Of a DNA stretch of 64,000 nt, positions 16,225-24,819 are shown piece after piece. The DNA lies in contig JBAZYO010000005.1 in NCBI GenBank assembly GCA_041659285.1, positions 1 through 64,000 of the forward strand, given 5' to 3'. The stretch's first letter is position 1; every line of letters begins with the position of its first letter. The translations under genes and the position numbers were made by a program. The DNA is from Vicinamibacterales bacterium (GTDB lineage: Bacteria; Acidobacteriota; Vicinamibacteria; Vicinamibacterales; UBA2999). The notes below the pieces were generated by a model. The model worked only from the letters and a program-made list of their open reading frames with translations, was not told the origin of the DNA and did no database searches.

Positions 16225-17316
16225 TCAGCGCGCGTAGACGACGAACCACCTCTCTGGCATGCCCGTTCCCTGTGGGTTGCTGGCGCCCTTGAAGATGTCG
16301 AACTCCGCATTGAGCGCGAACCCCACCGCGGCCATCCAGCCCTTCACCTGCTCGCGGGTAATGCGGTCTTCGGGTTTGTCCCACTTCTTCGCGATGGGAT
16401 CGTCGAATTCCTGCTCGACGATCACGATGCGGCCGCTCGGCTTGAGCTGCGAGGCGAGCACGCGAAGGTAGGCCTGGCGATCGTTCGTGTTGTGGAACAC
16501 GTCGTGGAAGAAAGCGACGTCAACCACATTGGGAGGCAGCCTGGGATCATCAAGCGCGGCGAGCACGGTCTGGAGGTTGGTGACGTTCTCGTTCGCCGCC
16601 TTCTGCTTGATGTAACCGAGAAGCTCGGGCCAGATGTCCACGGCCAACGCCTTCCCCGTCGGCGCGACCGCTTTCGCAAACGGCAGCGTATACGCGCCGG
16701 TGCCGGACCCGATGTCGGCGACGACGTCGCCTGGCTTCAGCTTGAGCGTCGCGACGACCTCGTCGATCTTGAGCCCGGGGATTCGCTCGGGCCGTTCCAG
16801 CCGCCGGATCCACTCCTGGCCGCCGGTGTTGTCCTGGTGCGTGCCGGGCGGCCTGTCGCCCTGCTGGGGGCCGGCCGCCACGGGTTTTTGCGCGACGTAC
16901 TTGATCGCCTTGAGCGCCATGCCCTGGCTCGGCAGCTCGGTCTGCCCCGCGGGGAAATCGTTGAACTGCAGCATGAACGCAATGATGGCGGCGTTGTCGG
17001 GCCCCAGCAGCTGTCCTTCCCTGCCTGGAGGCATCGTGGTGCGGTTCCTGTCGAACAGGTCACCCACCGTCTGGCCGTCGTAGTTGGCTGAGAAGGCGGC
17101 CCCCGCCAGCGCTCCGGCCATGCCGCCGCCCGCACCCGAGGGCCCGTGGCACTCCGCGCAGCGCTCGTCGAACAACACCGCGCCGCGCTTGGCCTGCTCC
17201 ACCGTGTAGACGCCGTCCCACACCGTTCGCGGCGGCTGGGCGCCGAGGGCGGCCGAGAAGATCCCGGCCGCCCAGATGGCAACAAAACCCGCACTGCTCC
17301 GTCGGCCCATTGTCAT
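16225..17316 (-). CDS. Exported cytochrome c fused to a class I methyltransferase domain
   Basis: 363 residues in two domains. A signal peptide (GFVAIWAAGIFSAALGAQ) precedes a c-type cytochrome with one haem motif CAECH and a distal methionine in the TTMPPGREGQL stretch. From about residue 150 a SAM-type Rossmann domain follows: motif I VVADIGSGTGAYTLPFA, then ALAVDIWPELL and FFHDVFHNTNDR. SAM is normally absent outside the cytoplasm, so the second domain may bind something else or be catalytically idle. ATG at 17316 is 2 bp after the stop of the PQQ dehydrogenase gene, implying coupled translation and an electron-acceptor role for the cytochrome. Longer upstream frames lie within the dehydrogenase gene and were rejected. 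Confidence 0.8.
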   Translation of the reverse strand: MTMGRRSSAGFVAIWAAGIFSAALGAQPPRTVWDGVYTVEQAKRGAVLFDERCAECHGPSGAGGGMAGALAGAAFSANYDGQTVGDLFDRNRTTMPPGREGQLLGPDNAAIIAFMLQFNDFPAGQTELPSQGMALKAIKYVAQKPVAAGPQQGDRPPGTHQDNTGGQEWIRRLERPERIPGLKIDEVVATLKLKPGDVVADIGSGTGAYTLPFAKAVAPTGKALAVDIWPELLGYIKQKAANENVTNLQTVLAALDDPRLPPNVVDVAFFHDVFHNTNDRQAYLRVLASQLKPSGRIVIVEQEFDDPIAKKWDKPEDRITREQVKGWMAAVGFALNAEFDIFKGASNPQGTGMPERWFVVYAR

Positions 17317-17318
17317 GG

Positions 17319-19481
17319 CTACCGCTCCGTCGTCTTCTTGAGCTCGCTCTGCGGCAGTGCGAACGCGATGTACTCGCTCGAGTAGATGCCGCCGCCGATC
17401 GCCACGATGATGTACTGGCGCCCGTCGACCATGTAGGTCATCGGGTTCCCGCTCTGCTGCGCCGGCATCCACACCGCGCCGACTTCTTTGCCCGTCTGCT
17501 GGTCGTACGCGTGCAGCATCGCGCCACGCGGCCGATCCGGCGAGGCCGTCACCTGCGGGTCGCCGGCGATGACCAGCGACTTGGTGAGCACCACCCCGAC
17601 AATGCCGGTCTGGCCGGTCTTGGGGATGGTCATGCCCTTGAGCAGCGGGCTGTTGCGCACGGCGTCGGGTGTGTCGCCATGCGGCACCTGCCACTTGAGC
17701 GTGCCGCTGTTCATGTCGAGCGCCGTGATCACGCCGTACGGCGGCTTGACGATCGGCAGCCCGCCAAGACCCGTGCTCATGGGGTTGGCGCCGCCGCCGC
17801 CACCGCCACCGCCGCCGGCCTGGGCCGGCGCGCGATATCCACTGGTCGAGGGCGCCTCGAAGCCGGGCTGGGCAAAGCCCGCCGCTTCCCAAATCGCAAT
17901 GTGATCGGGATTGGTCTCGGGCTTGATCTTCTCGTGGTACTCGGGCCCGAGGCTCCCCGTGCCGATGGATGAATTGTTGGCTTGCGTGTAGAAGACGCCG
18001 GTCTCAGGGTTGAACGAGGAACCCGGCCAGTTGACGCCGCCCATCGTGTTGCCGACCTGGACACTGCCGAACACCTTGTCATTCGGAACCACGTATGGAG
18101 CAAACGGTGCCTGCTCCCACCGGAACTTCTTCAGGTTCAACAGCGCCTGGGCGCGCAACTCCGGAGTGAAATCGATCACGTCGTCGGTCGCCAGGTAGTT
18201 GCGTGAGTAGACCGGGGGCTTGGACGGGAAGGGCTGAGTCGCCGAGGTCTTCTCGCCGGGCACGTCGGACTGCGCCACTGCCTTCTCCGGCATCGGCCAG
18301 ATCGGCTCGCCCGTGATGCGGTCGAACGCGTAGAGCCAGCCCTGCTTGCTCGGCTGTCCCACGATCTTGCGGGCCTTGCCGTCAATGGTGACGTTCATCA
18401 GCAGCGGCGCGCCGGTCAGGTCGTAGTCCCAGAGCGGATGGTGCGTGATCTGGAAGTGCCATTTCTTCTTGCCGGTCTTCACGTCCACGGCCACCAGGCT
18501 CTCGGCATACAGGTTGTTGCCGGGACGGTTGCCGCCGTAGGCGTCGATCGTCGGCGACTCGACGGGCAAGTACAACAGGCCCGCTTCCGCATCCGCCGAC
18601 ATCTCTGTCCACACACCGGTGTTGCCGGTCCAGTGCCACGAGCCGTTCTCCCACGTCTCATGACCGGGCTCGCCCGGGCCCGGCATGGTGTCGAACCGCC
18701 ACAGTTGCTTGCCGGTCCGCGCGTCATAGGCGCGCACGAGGCCCTTGGAATTGTTCGAGAACTCGTAGCGCAACCCTTCGGCCATCGCCGACTGCACGAC
18801 GATGATGTCGCCGACCACGAGGGGCGTCGAGTTGGTGCCGATTTCGCCCTCGACGAGGGGGATCTGCACCTGCTGCCACTTGCCGTTGACCTTCTTGCCG
18901 TAGAGGACGCCTTCCTTCAGATCAACCACGCCGCCTTTGCCGAAGCCCGGAATCGGCTGGCCGGTCCGCGCGTTCAACTGCACCAGGCGATACCCGATGG
19001 TGACGTAGATGATCCGTTCGTCGCCCTTGCCGTCGGTCCAGTACGACAGGCCGCGGCCCGAGAGCACTCGGGGCGCCATTTCCGCGCGCCGGCCTTCGTC
19101 CATGCTGTACACCCACTTCTGCTCGCCGGTCTTCGCGTTGAGCGCAACCACCGATCGACGCGTGCCGCCGGTCATGTAAAGGGTGCCCTTCACCATGAGC
19201 GGCGTGCCTTCCAGCTTGTATTCGAGGCGCGGGCCCAGGTTGTCGGTCTTGAACCGGAAGGCAACCTCGAGCTGGTTGAAGTTGGAGGCGTTGATCTGGT
19301 CGAAGGGCATGTAGCGGCTGCCCGTGATGTCGCTGTTGTAGCTCGCCCACTCGCCGTTCGACTTGCTGGGAAAACCAGGGGCGGGGGTCTGTCCGAGTAA
19401 CCCGGGCGTGAGCCCGGCGAGAACAAAGACGGCAACGAGTAATGCCAGGCTACGCGCGATGTGGGTGACGGTCCGCGGCAT
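17319..19481 (-). CDS. PQQ-type beta-propeller quinoprotein dehydrogenase, exported
   Basis: 720 residues. A signal peptide with hydrophobic core LALLVAVFVLAGLTPGLLG is followed by an eight-bladed propeller of the quinoprotein alcohol/glucose dehydrogenase family. Recognisable repeats include TGEQKWVYSMDEGRR, VVALNAKTGEQKW and YDARTGKQLWRFDT, and the C-terminal PGSSFNPETGVFYTQANN is characteristic. A run of nine or more glycines sits near residue 570, probably a flexible loop. No haem motif is present in this chain, so electrons probably pass to the cytochrome encoded immediately downstream. Substrate (alcohol, sugar or aldose) cannot be told. No pqq biosynthesis genes are in the window. Confidence 0.82.
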   Translation of the reverse strand: MPRTVTHIARSLALLVAVFVLAGLTPGLLGQTPAPGFPSKSNGEWASYNSDITGSRYMPFDQINASNFNQLEVAFRFKTDNLGPRLEYKLEGTPLMVKGTLYMTGGTRRSVVALNAKTGEQKWVYSMDEGRRAEMAPRVLSGRGLSYWTDGKGDERIIYVTIGYRLVQLNARTGQPIPGFGKGGVVDLKEGVLYGKKVNGKWQQVQIPLVEGEIGTNSTPLVVGDIIVVQSAMAEGLRYEFSNNSKGLVRAYDARTGKQLWRFDTMPGPGEPGHETWENGSWHWTGNTGVWTEMSADAEAGLLYLPVESPTIDAYGGNRPGNNLYAESLVAVDVKTGKKKWHFQITHHPLWDYDLTGAPLLMNVTIDGKARKIVGQPSKQGWLYAFDRITGEPIWPMPEKAVAQSDVPGEKTSATQPFPSKPPVYSRNYLATDDVIDFTPELRAQALLNLKKFRWEQAPFAPYVVPNDKVFGSVQVGNTMGGVNWPGSSFNPETGVFYTQANNSSIGTGSLGPEYHEKIKPETNPDHIAIWEAAGFAQPGFEAPSTSGYRAPAQAGGGGGGGGGANPMSTGLGGLPIVKPPYGVITALDMNSGTLKWQVPHGDTPDAVRNSPLLKGMTIPKTGQTGIVGVVLTKSLVIAGDPQVTASPDRPRGAMLHAYDQQTGKEVGAVWMPAQQSGNPMTYMVDGRQYIIVAIGGGIYSSEYIAFALPQSELKKTTER

Positions 19482-19575
19482 ATTGCGACTCCTTTGGAGA
19501 GGACTCTCCTCCGGAGTGCAACGATCGCGCCAGTGACGAGGCCGCGTTTTACGGCCCTTTTTCGGATTGAGCGGG

Positions 19576-19599
19576 AAAAAGCGGGGACTATTCCCCGCT
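19576..19599 (-). terminator. Rho-independent terminator of serS
   Basis: On the minus strand an 8-bp perfect stem AGCGGGGA/TCCCCGCT with a 4-nt loop is followed directly by TTTTT (complement of 19576-19580). It begins at the serS stop codon and separates serS from the PQQ dehydrogenase gene. Confidence 0.85.
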
Positions 19600-20891
19600 C
19601 ACCCCTGCTTTGCCTCGATCACTTCGCGCCCGCCCATGAAGGGCTTGAGCGCCTCGGGAATCCGCACGCTGCCATCCGCCTGCTGGTAATTCTCGAGCAC
19701 GGCAATCAGCGTGCGCCCCACCGCGAGGCCCGACCCGTTCAGCGTGTGCACGTGCTCCGCCTTGCCGGTGCCGCCCAATCGGAACTTGATGTTGGCGCGG
19801 CGGGCCTGGAAGCCCTCGCAGTTCGAGCACGACGAGATCTCGCGGTAGGTCTTCTGGCTCGGCAGCCACACTTCGATGTCGTAGGTCTTCGCCGACGAGA
19901 AGCCCATGTCGCCGGTGCACAGCGCCACCGTGCGGTACGGCAGCCCGAGCAGCTGCAGCACGCGCTCGGCGTTCGCCGTCAGGCTTTCGAGCTCGTCGTA
20001 CGAGGTGTCAGGCGACGCGAACTTGACCAGCTCCACCTTGTCGAACTGGTGCTGGCGAATCAGGCCGCGCACGTCGGCGCCGTACGATCCGGCTTCGCTG
20101 CGGAAGCACGGCGTGTAGGCGGTGTACTTCAGCGGCAGCAGCCGGCCGTCGATGATCTCGCCGCGATAGAGGTTGGTGACCGGCACTTCGGCGGTGGGAA
20201 TGAGGTAGAGGTCCCATTCGCCGGCGATCTTGAAGAGGTCCGGTTCGAACTTCGGCAACTGCCCGGTGCCGTACAACGTCGCCGACGACACCAGGAACGG
20301 CGGCAGCACCTCGGTGTAGCCGTGCTCCGTGGTGTGCAGGGTCAGCATGAAGTTGATCAACGCGCGCTCGAGCTGCGCGCCGGCGCCCATCAGGATGGCG
20401 AACCGCGATCCGGAGATCTTGGTCGCGCGCTCGAAATCGATGATGCCCAGCTGCGGGCCGAGGTCCCAGTGCGCCTTCGGCTCGAAGTCGAACCGCTTCG
20501 GATCACCCCACGTCCTGACCACCACGTTGTCGGCGGCGCTCTTCCCCACCGGCACGCTGGCGTGCGGCAGGTTCGGCAGCGTCTCGAGAATCAGCGTGCG
20601 CTGGCGCTCGGCCGCGTCGAGCTCCACTTCCATCATCTTGATCTTCTGGCTGCGCAGCTTGCTCGCCTCGTAGAGGTGCTGCACTTCCTCGCCCTGGCGC
20701 TTGGCCCGCGCCACCTGGTCGCCCGACGCGTTCTGCTCACGCTTGAGCCCCTCGATGGCCGGAATCAGGCGGCGGCGCTGCGTCTCGAACGTCGCCAATT
20801 GCTGCAGTTCCGCCTTGGCGTCGAGCCCGCGGTTGCCGAGGCCTTGCTGCACCGCTTCGATGTTGTCGCGCACGTAGATGGGGTCAAGCAT
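19599..20891 (-). CDS. serS: Seryl-tRNA synthetase
   Basis: Charges tRNA-Ser, and also tRNA-Sec if selenocysteine is used. 430 residues, the usual bacterial length. The N-terminal coiled-coil arm spans about 30-100 (QLATFETQRRRLIPAIEGL). Class II motif 2 is TPCFRSEAGSYGADVRGLIR and motif 3 is NGSGLAVGRTLIAVLENYQ near 385. The ATG at 20891 begins MLDPIYVRDN, normal for the family. It is divergent from galU across a 52-bp spacer with a palindromic repeat and ends at a clear terminator. A tRNA-Ser gene and a likely selenocysteine system are in the same window. Confidence 0.97.
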   Translation of the reverse strand: MLDPIYVRDNIEAVQQGLGNRGLDAKAELQQLATFETQRRRLIPAIEGLKREQNASGDQVARAKRQGEEVQHLYEASKLRSQKIKMMEVELDAAERQRTLILETLPNLPHASVPVGKSAADNVVVRTWGDPKRFDFEPKAHWDLGPQLGIIDFERATKISGSRFAILMGAGAQLERALINFMLTLHTTEHGYTEVLPPFLVSSATLYGTGQLPKFEPDLFKIAGEWDLYLIPTAEVPVTNLYRGEIIDGRLLPLKYTAYTPCFRSEAGSYGADVRGLIRQHQFDKVELVKFASPDTSYDELESLTANAERVLQLLGLPYRTVALCTGDMGFSSAKTYDIEVWLPSQKTYREISSCSNCEGFQARRANIKFRLGGTGKAEHVHTLNGSGLAVGRTLIAVLENYQQADGSVRIPEALKPFMGGREVIEAKQG

Positions 20892-20909
20892 GGTGTGGGT
20901 ATCCAGGAG

Positions 20910-20929
20910 GGCGGCACTTTAGCGCCGCC
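20910..20929. repeat. GGCGGCAC-type palindromic repeat, serS/galU spacer
   Basis: GGCGGC (910-915) and GCCGCC (924-929) flank an ACTTTAGC core, preceded by AGG. It is one of five copies (also at 21828, 36193, 43385, 63782) sharing the pattern GGCGnnnC, CTTTA-like loop, GnnnCGCC. Confidence 0.65.
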
Positions 20930-20943
20930 AGTGAACTATTCTA

Positions 20944-21840
20944 ATGGCTATGAGCGCTGCTGTTCGCAAGGTCGTGTTCCCCGCCGCGGGCCTCGGAACG
21001 CGATTTCTCCCAGCCACCAAGGCGCAGCCCAAGGAAATGCTGCCCCTGGTGGACAAACCGACCATTCAATACGGCGTCGAAGAAGCCGTGTTGTCGGGCG
21101 TGCCGAACATCATCCTGGTCACCGGCCGGGGCAAGAACGCCATCGAGGATCACTTCGATGTCTCGAAGGAGCTCGAGTCGTTTCTCGAAAGCCGCGGCAA
21201 GCGCGACCTGGCCGAGGAAATCCGCAAGATCACCAACCTGATCAACGTCTCGTACGTGCGCCAGGGCGAGCCGCTCGGCCTCGGCCACGCCGTGCTCGTC
21301 ACCGAGACCATCATCGGCAACGAGCCCTTCGCCGTGATCCTCGCCGATGACGTGATTGACGCGACGCCGCCGGCGCTGGCGCAGATGATCGCGGTGTTCG
21401 AGCGCGCGGGCGGACCGGTGCTTGCCGTCGAACGGGTGCCGATGGATCAGGTGTCGAGCTACGGCGTGATCGCCGGCGTGCCGGCGCCGGAATTCGGCAA
21501 GGGCGTCTACCGCGTTACCGACCTGGTCGAGAAGCCGGCCCGCGAAGACGCGCCGTCGGACCTCGCCATCATCGGGCGCTACATCCTCACGCCCGACATC
21601 TTCGCCGCCCTCCACGACACCGCCAAGGACAAGTCAGGCGAGATTCAGCTGACCAACGGCCTGCGCAAGCTCCTGCAGACGCGGCCGATCTATGCCTATG
21701 AAGTGGATGGCGTCCGCCACGACACCGGGAACAAGCTGGGTTTCCTGAAGGCGACGGTCTACTTCGCGATGAAGCGGCCCGAGCTCGCCGGCCCCTTCCT
21801 GGAGTATTTGAAAGAGGTCACCAGAAGGGCGGAACTTTAG
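20944..21840 (+). CDS. galU: UTP-glucose-1-phosphate uridylyltransferase
   Basis: Makes UDP-glucose for envelope polysaccharide synthesis. 298 residues with the nucleotidyltransferase start KVVFPAAGLGTRFLPATKAQPKEML (about 8-32), substrate segments MLPLVDKPTIQYGVEEA, and ILADDVID (about 137). Near 190 the motif RVTDLVEKP is characteristic of GalU. ATG at 20944 or 20950 could serve. The stop codon TAG at 21838-21840 lies within a GGCGGAAC palindrome (21828-21847) that would also act as the intergenic hairpin against the convergent fmdB gene. Confidence 0.96.
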   Translation: MAMSAAVRKVVFPAAGLGTRFLPATKAQPKEMLPLVDKPTIQYGVEEAVLSGVPNIILVTGRGKNAIEDHFDVSKELESFLESRGKRDLAEEIRKITNLINVSYVRQGEPLGLGHAVLVTETIIGNEPFAVILADDVIDATPPALAQMIAVFERAGGPVLAVERVPMDQVSSYGVIAGVPAPEFGKGVYRVTDLVEKPAREDAPSDLAIIGRYILTPDIFAALHDTAKDKSGEIQLTNGLRKLLQTRPIYAYEVDGVRHDTGNKLGFLKATVYFAMKRPELAGPFLEYLKEVTRRAEL

Positions 21841-21847
21841 TTCCGCC
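21828..21847. repeat. GGCGGAAC palindrome providing the galU stop codon
   Basis: GGCGGAAC-TTTA-GTTCCGCC is a perfect 8-bp stem with loop TTTA. Bases 21838-21840 (TAG) are the galU stop. It belongs to the same family as 20910-20929. Confidence 0.7.
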
Positions 21848-21850
21848 AAA

Positions 21851-22186
21851 TCAATCGGCAGGTTTTGCGGCCGGCTTCGTCTCGGTCTTGGTTTCGGCCT
21901 TGGTCTCGGTCTTGGTTTCCGAGGTTTTGGTCTCAGCCGTCGTTCCGCTCGAACCCGACGATTCCTTGGCGGCCTTCGCTGTCTCCGTGCCGATGTCGCT
22001 CTTGCCGCCGCGACCGTAGTCGGTCAGGTAGAACCCCGACCCCTTGAACTGGATCGCCGGCGACGAGAACAGCTTGGTCACCGCCGCGCCGCACTTCGGG
22101 CAGATGTCGATCGGCGCGTCCGAGTACTTCTGGATCACTTCAAAGCGGTGCGCGCAGGCGTTGCATTCGTATTCGTACAATGGCAT
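21851..22186 (-). CDS. FmdB-family zinc-ribbon protein
   Basis: 111 residues. The N-terminal domain is a small zinc ribbon: MPLYEYECNACAHRFE then ICPKCGAAV, with C8, C11, C31 and C34 as ligands. The rest of the conserved part ends in PAIQFKGSGFYLTDYG. The C-terminal 45 residues are low complexity (TETK/SETK repeats plus Lys/Pro/Ala) and probably disordered. FmdB-family proteins are regulators or small metal-binding proteins of uncertain function. ATG at 22186 is used because a further upstream ATG at 22222 would lie in the DUF885 gene. Convergent with galU. Confidence 0.85.
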   Translation of the reverse strand: MPLYEYECNACAHRFEVIQKYSDAPIDICPKCGAAVTKLFSSPAIQFKGSGFYLTDYGRGGKSDIGTETAKAAKESSGSSGTTAETKTSETKTETKAETKTETKPAAKPAD

Positions 22187-22190
22187 GTCG

Positions 22191-23849
22191 TTACTCCAGC
22201 ACCACGTCGGACGATCCATCAAGCATGAGGCGCCTCAGCGCCCAGAACGGCGCCGAGCCCTGGGACAGGAGCGCGTCGTGGAACGCGCGCAGCGAGGGCT
22301 TGCCGCCTTGCTGCTCGTACCAGTCGCGGCGTAGCTTCAACAACATCATCTTCCCTGCCGAGTAGACAAGATACGTCGGATCGAAGGTGCCGCGCTCGGC
22401 TTCGCGCCGGGCGTTGGCCTCTTCCAGGAACGCCTCGTCGCGGAAAAACCGCACGCCCTGCTCCACCGACCAGTCCTCGGTGTGCAGGCGGATGCCGACG
22501 ATGAAGCGGGCGAGGCGAACGAGGGCCTCCGCCAGCTGGCCGAGCTTGAGCGAGTGGTCACCGCGGCCGAAGCCGGCCTCGAGCATCATCTGCTCGCAGT
22601 AGTGCGCCCAGCCCTCCATGTACGACGCCGGCGCGAACATCGTCGAACGGCGGACCTTCGACTCGACGCGGCGGAGGTGCTGGTAGTGCAGGAAGTGGCC
22701 AGGGTAGACCTCGTGGATCGAGATGGTCCAGAGCGTGGGCGTGTTCAGGTCGCGCAGGTGCTCGAGCTTCCGCTCCGGTTCCCACTTCGGGTCGACGTCG
22801 GTCAGGTAGTAGAGCGCCCGCGATGGCTTGGATTCGTACGGGCCCGGCGTCCACATGCTGGCCCCCGACCACCGGAAGAATTCTGGCGTGGGCGCCACCG
22901 TGATTCCGGCGCCGTCGGGAATGCCCACCACCGGGTTCCGCGAGAGAAACGTGTGGAGCTCGTCAACCTGGGCGCGCGCGGTGGAGATGAGCTCGCCCGC
23001 CGCGGGATGTTGCTGCTTCGCCTTGCGCCACGCCTCGATCGGATCGCCGCCGTTGAGGCGTCCGGCCAGTTGCCGGAATTCTTCCTGGGTGGCGACTAAT
23101 TCGCGGGTCGCGATGGCGAGGAGGCGATCGACCGGAAGCGTGATGCCTTCCTCGAGCCGGAGCTTCTGCTCGAACTTGTCGCGGCCCAGGCGGAACGAGC
23201 CCTTGGCCTTGGGCCGGATCTCGGTCTCGAGGTCGTTGGCGTAGGCGCCAATGGTCTGCACCGCCTCGGTGCACGCGTCAGCGAGGTCGCCGAGCAGGTG
23301 CATGTCGTCCACGTTCGAGAAGGCGCGGGGCAGATCGGTGTCGATGAACGACATCGCGCCGCGCCAGGTGTCGATGCCCACCTTCACGAAAATGGCGGGC
23401 GGATCCTTGATGTTGTCGCGCGCCGCCTGCACCAGGCGCGGGACCTGGCGGAGCTTCGACAGCACGCGGCGGGCCCGGTCGGTTTCGGGCGCATAGTTGA
23501 AGATCGCCTGCGCGGCGAGGCTCGACGCGAGCGTGTCGGCGTAGACGTGCGGGTTGCGTTCCCACGACCGCGTCGCCTCCAGCTCGAACTGCCGGGCGCG
23601 GATGTTGGCGCCTACAATCTGGTGCTCGACCTGTTCCCGAAGCGGCAAGGCCGCGTGCGGGATGGCGTCCAGCCGCCGGGCGAACCCGGACAGGGCGCTG
23701 GTGTGGGAGTCGATGGCCGTACGCCGGTAGTCCTCGATCAGGTCGTCATGGACGTGAACACCGTCCATGGTCGCCCCTGTCGGGTGGACCTCATAGAGAT
23801 AGGCAAGATAGTCGTCGACGAAGTGGGGTAGTGGTTCAGCGGCGTGCAT
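22191..23849 (-). CDS. DUF885 family protein (probable metallopeptidase-like)
   Basis: About 552 residues. DUF885 proteins are large helical proteins with a conserved HExxPGH-type motif, here IHEVYPGHFLHYQH near residue 380. A second motif, MEGWAHYCEQMMLEAGF near 420, provides the downstream acidic residues seen in gluzincin peptidases. ATG at 23849 (MHAAEPLPHFVD) is taken; another ATG at 23858 is equally possible and neither has a strong ribosome-binding site. No signal peptide is seen. The stop lies 4 bp upstream of the fmdB ATG, suggesting an operon. The substrate is not known from sequence. Confidence 0.82.
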   Translation of the reverse strand: MHAAEPLPHFVDDYLAYLYEVHPTGATMDGVHVHDDLIEDYRRTAIDSHTSALSGFARRLDAIPHAALPLREQVEHQIVGANIRARQFELEATRSWERNPHVYADTLASSLAAQAIFNYAPETDRARRVLSKLRQVPRLVQAARDNIKDPPAIFVKVGIDTWRGAMSFIDTDLPRAFSNVDDMHLLGDLADACTEAVQTIGAYANDLETEIRPKAKGSFRLGRDKFEQKLRLEEGITLPVDRLLAIATRELVATQEEFRQLAGRLNGGDPIEAWRKAKQQHPAAGELISTARAQVDELHTFLSRNPVVGIPDGAGITVAPTPEFFRWSGASMWTPGPYESKPSRALYYLTDVDPKWEPERKLEHLRDLNTPTLWTISIHEVYPGHFLHYQHLRRVESKVRRSTMFAPASYMEGWAHYCEQMMLEAGFGRGDHSLKLGQLAEALVRLARFIVGIRLHTEDWSVEQGVRFFRDEAFLEEANARREAERGTFDPTYLVYSAGKMMLLKLRRDWYEQQGGKPSLRAFHDALLSQGSAPFWALRRLMLDGSSDVVLE

Positions 23850-23913
23850 GAATGACAACGGCCGCGATCACGGGAAAGCGGCCATCTCGCAATGGTACAA
23901 TAAAATGCGGCTG

Positions 23914-24819
23914 ATGAAGGGCCCTGTCCTGAGCGAGCGGCACGACGCGTCAGGGTCGCGCCGCGAGTCGAAGGGCACGCTGTACGTCGTCGCCACGCCC
24001 ATCGGCCACCTCGAAGACATCACGCTTCGCGCCCTCCGCATTCTCAAAACTGTTCAGCTGGTCGCCGCCGAAGACACGCGGAGGACCGGAAACCTGCTCC
24101 GGCACTATCAGATAGAGACGCCCGTCCTCAGCGTCCACGAACACAACGAGCTGGCCCGGGTCGCCAGGTTGGTGGACCGGCTGGCGGCCGGAGACTCCAT
24201 CGCATTGGTCACGGATGCCGGCACGCCGGGCGTTTCTGACCCTGGTGCGACTCTGGTCGCCGCAGTCAGGGCGGCCGGCTTCAGGGTGGAGCCCATTCCA
24301 GGTCCGAGCGCGGTCGTGGCGGCCATATCAGCGGCAGGTATAAAGTCGGAAGGCTTTTGTTTTCATGGGTTTGCTCCAATTAAGGCAAAAGACAGAAAAT
24401 TGTGGTTCCTGGCCCTGGTTGAGGCCAGTCGACACCGGGCCGTGGTCTTCTTCGAGGCCCCTCACCGGGTGCAGAAGACCCTCGAGGAGCTTAGTTTATT
24501 GGTCACACGACCAATAATGGTCGCCCGGGAACTGACGAAGATTCACGAGGAGTGCGTATTCGGCACGCCGGCCGAGCTTCTGGCGCGCTTCTCCTCGCCC
24601 CAAGGCGAGTTCACCCTCGTCATTCCCCCTGGATTGCGGGCCGACGACGCACCAATTGCGGCTACGGATGACGACATCGCTGAATTATTTGGTCAATTGA
24701 CAGAAAATGGAGCGGGCGCCACCAAACGCGATACCGCCAGACTGGTGGCGGAACGCCTGGGCCTCACTACAAAGGTCGTCTACGACGCCCTGGAACGGGT
24801 CAAGATTACTCGTGGCTGA
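23914..24819 (+). CDS. rsmI: 16S rRNA (cytidine-1402-2'-O)-methyltransferase
   Basis: Methylates the ribose of C1402 in the decoding centre. The product has the tetrapyrrole-methylase fold: LYVVATPIGHLEDITLRAL near the start, VAAEDTRRTGNLL, ALVTDAGTPGVSDPG (about 97-111), and FFEAPHRVQKTLEEL (about 175). ATG at 23914 or 23905 is chosen because longer frames run into the divergent DUF885 gene. A TACAAT hexamer at 23896-23901 could be a -10 box, which would make the mRNA nearly leaderless. The coding end overlaps the start of glmU by 8 bp. The codons near 24343-24400 are more AT-rich than those around them. Confidence 0.9.
   Translation: MKGPVLSERHDASGSRRESKGTLYVVATPIGHLEDITLRALRILKTVQLVAAEDTRRTGNLLRHYQIETPVLSVHEHNELARVARLVDRLAAGDSIALVTDAGTPGVSDPGATLVAAVRAAGFRVEPIPGPSAVVAAISAAGIKSEGFCFHGFAPIKAKDRKLWFLALVEASRHRAVVFFEAPHRVQKTLEELSLLVTRPIMVARELTKIHEECVFGTPAELLARFSSPQGEFTLVIPPGLRADDAPIAATDDDIAELFGQLTENGAGATKRDTARLVAERLGLTTKVVYDALERVKITRG

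Noticed and set aside
19541..19565. A GGCCG-CGTTTTA-CGGCC stem followed by CTTTTT on the plus strand
   Set aside because: It has terminator form for the plus strand, but no plus-strand gene ends there; both neighbours are on the minus strand.
22191..24819. Overlap of DUF885 and rsmI starts as evidence for a shared operator
   Set aside because: The longer rsmI frame reaching 23848 is probably an artefact. With the start at 23905-23914 the genes are simply divergent, and no dyad is evident.
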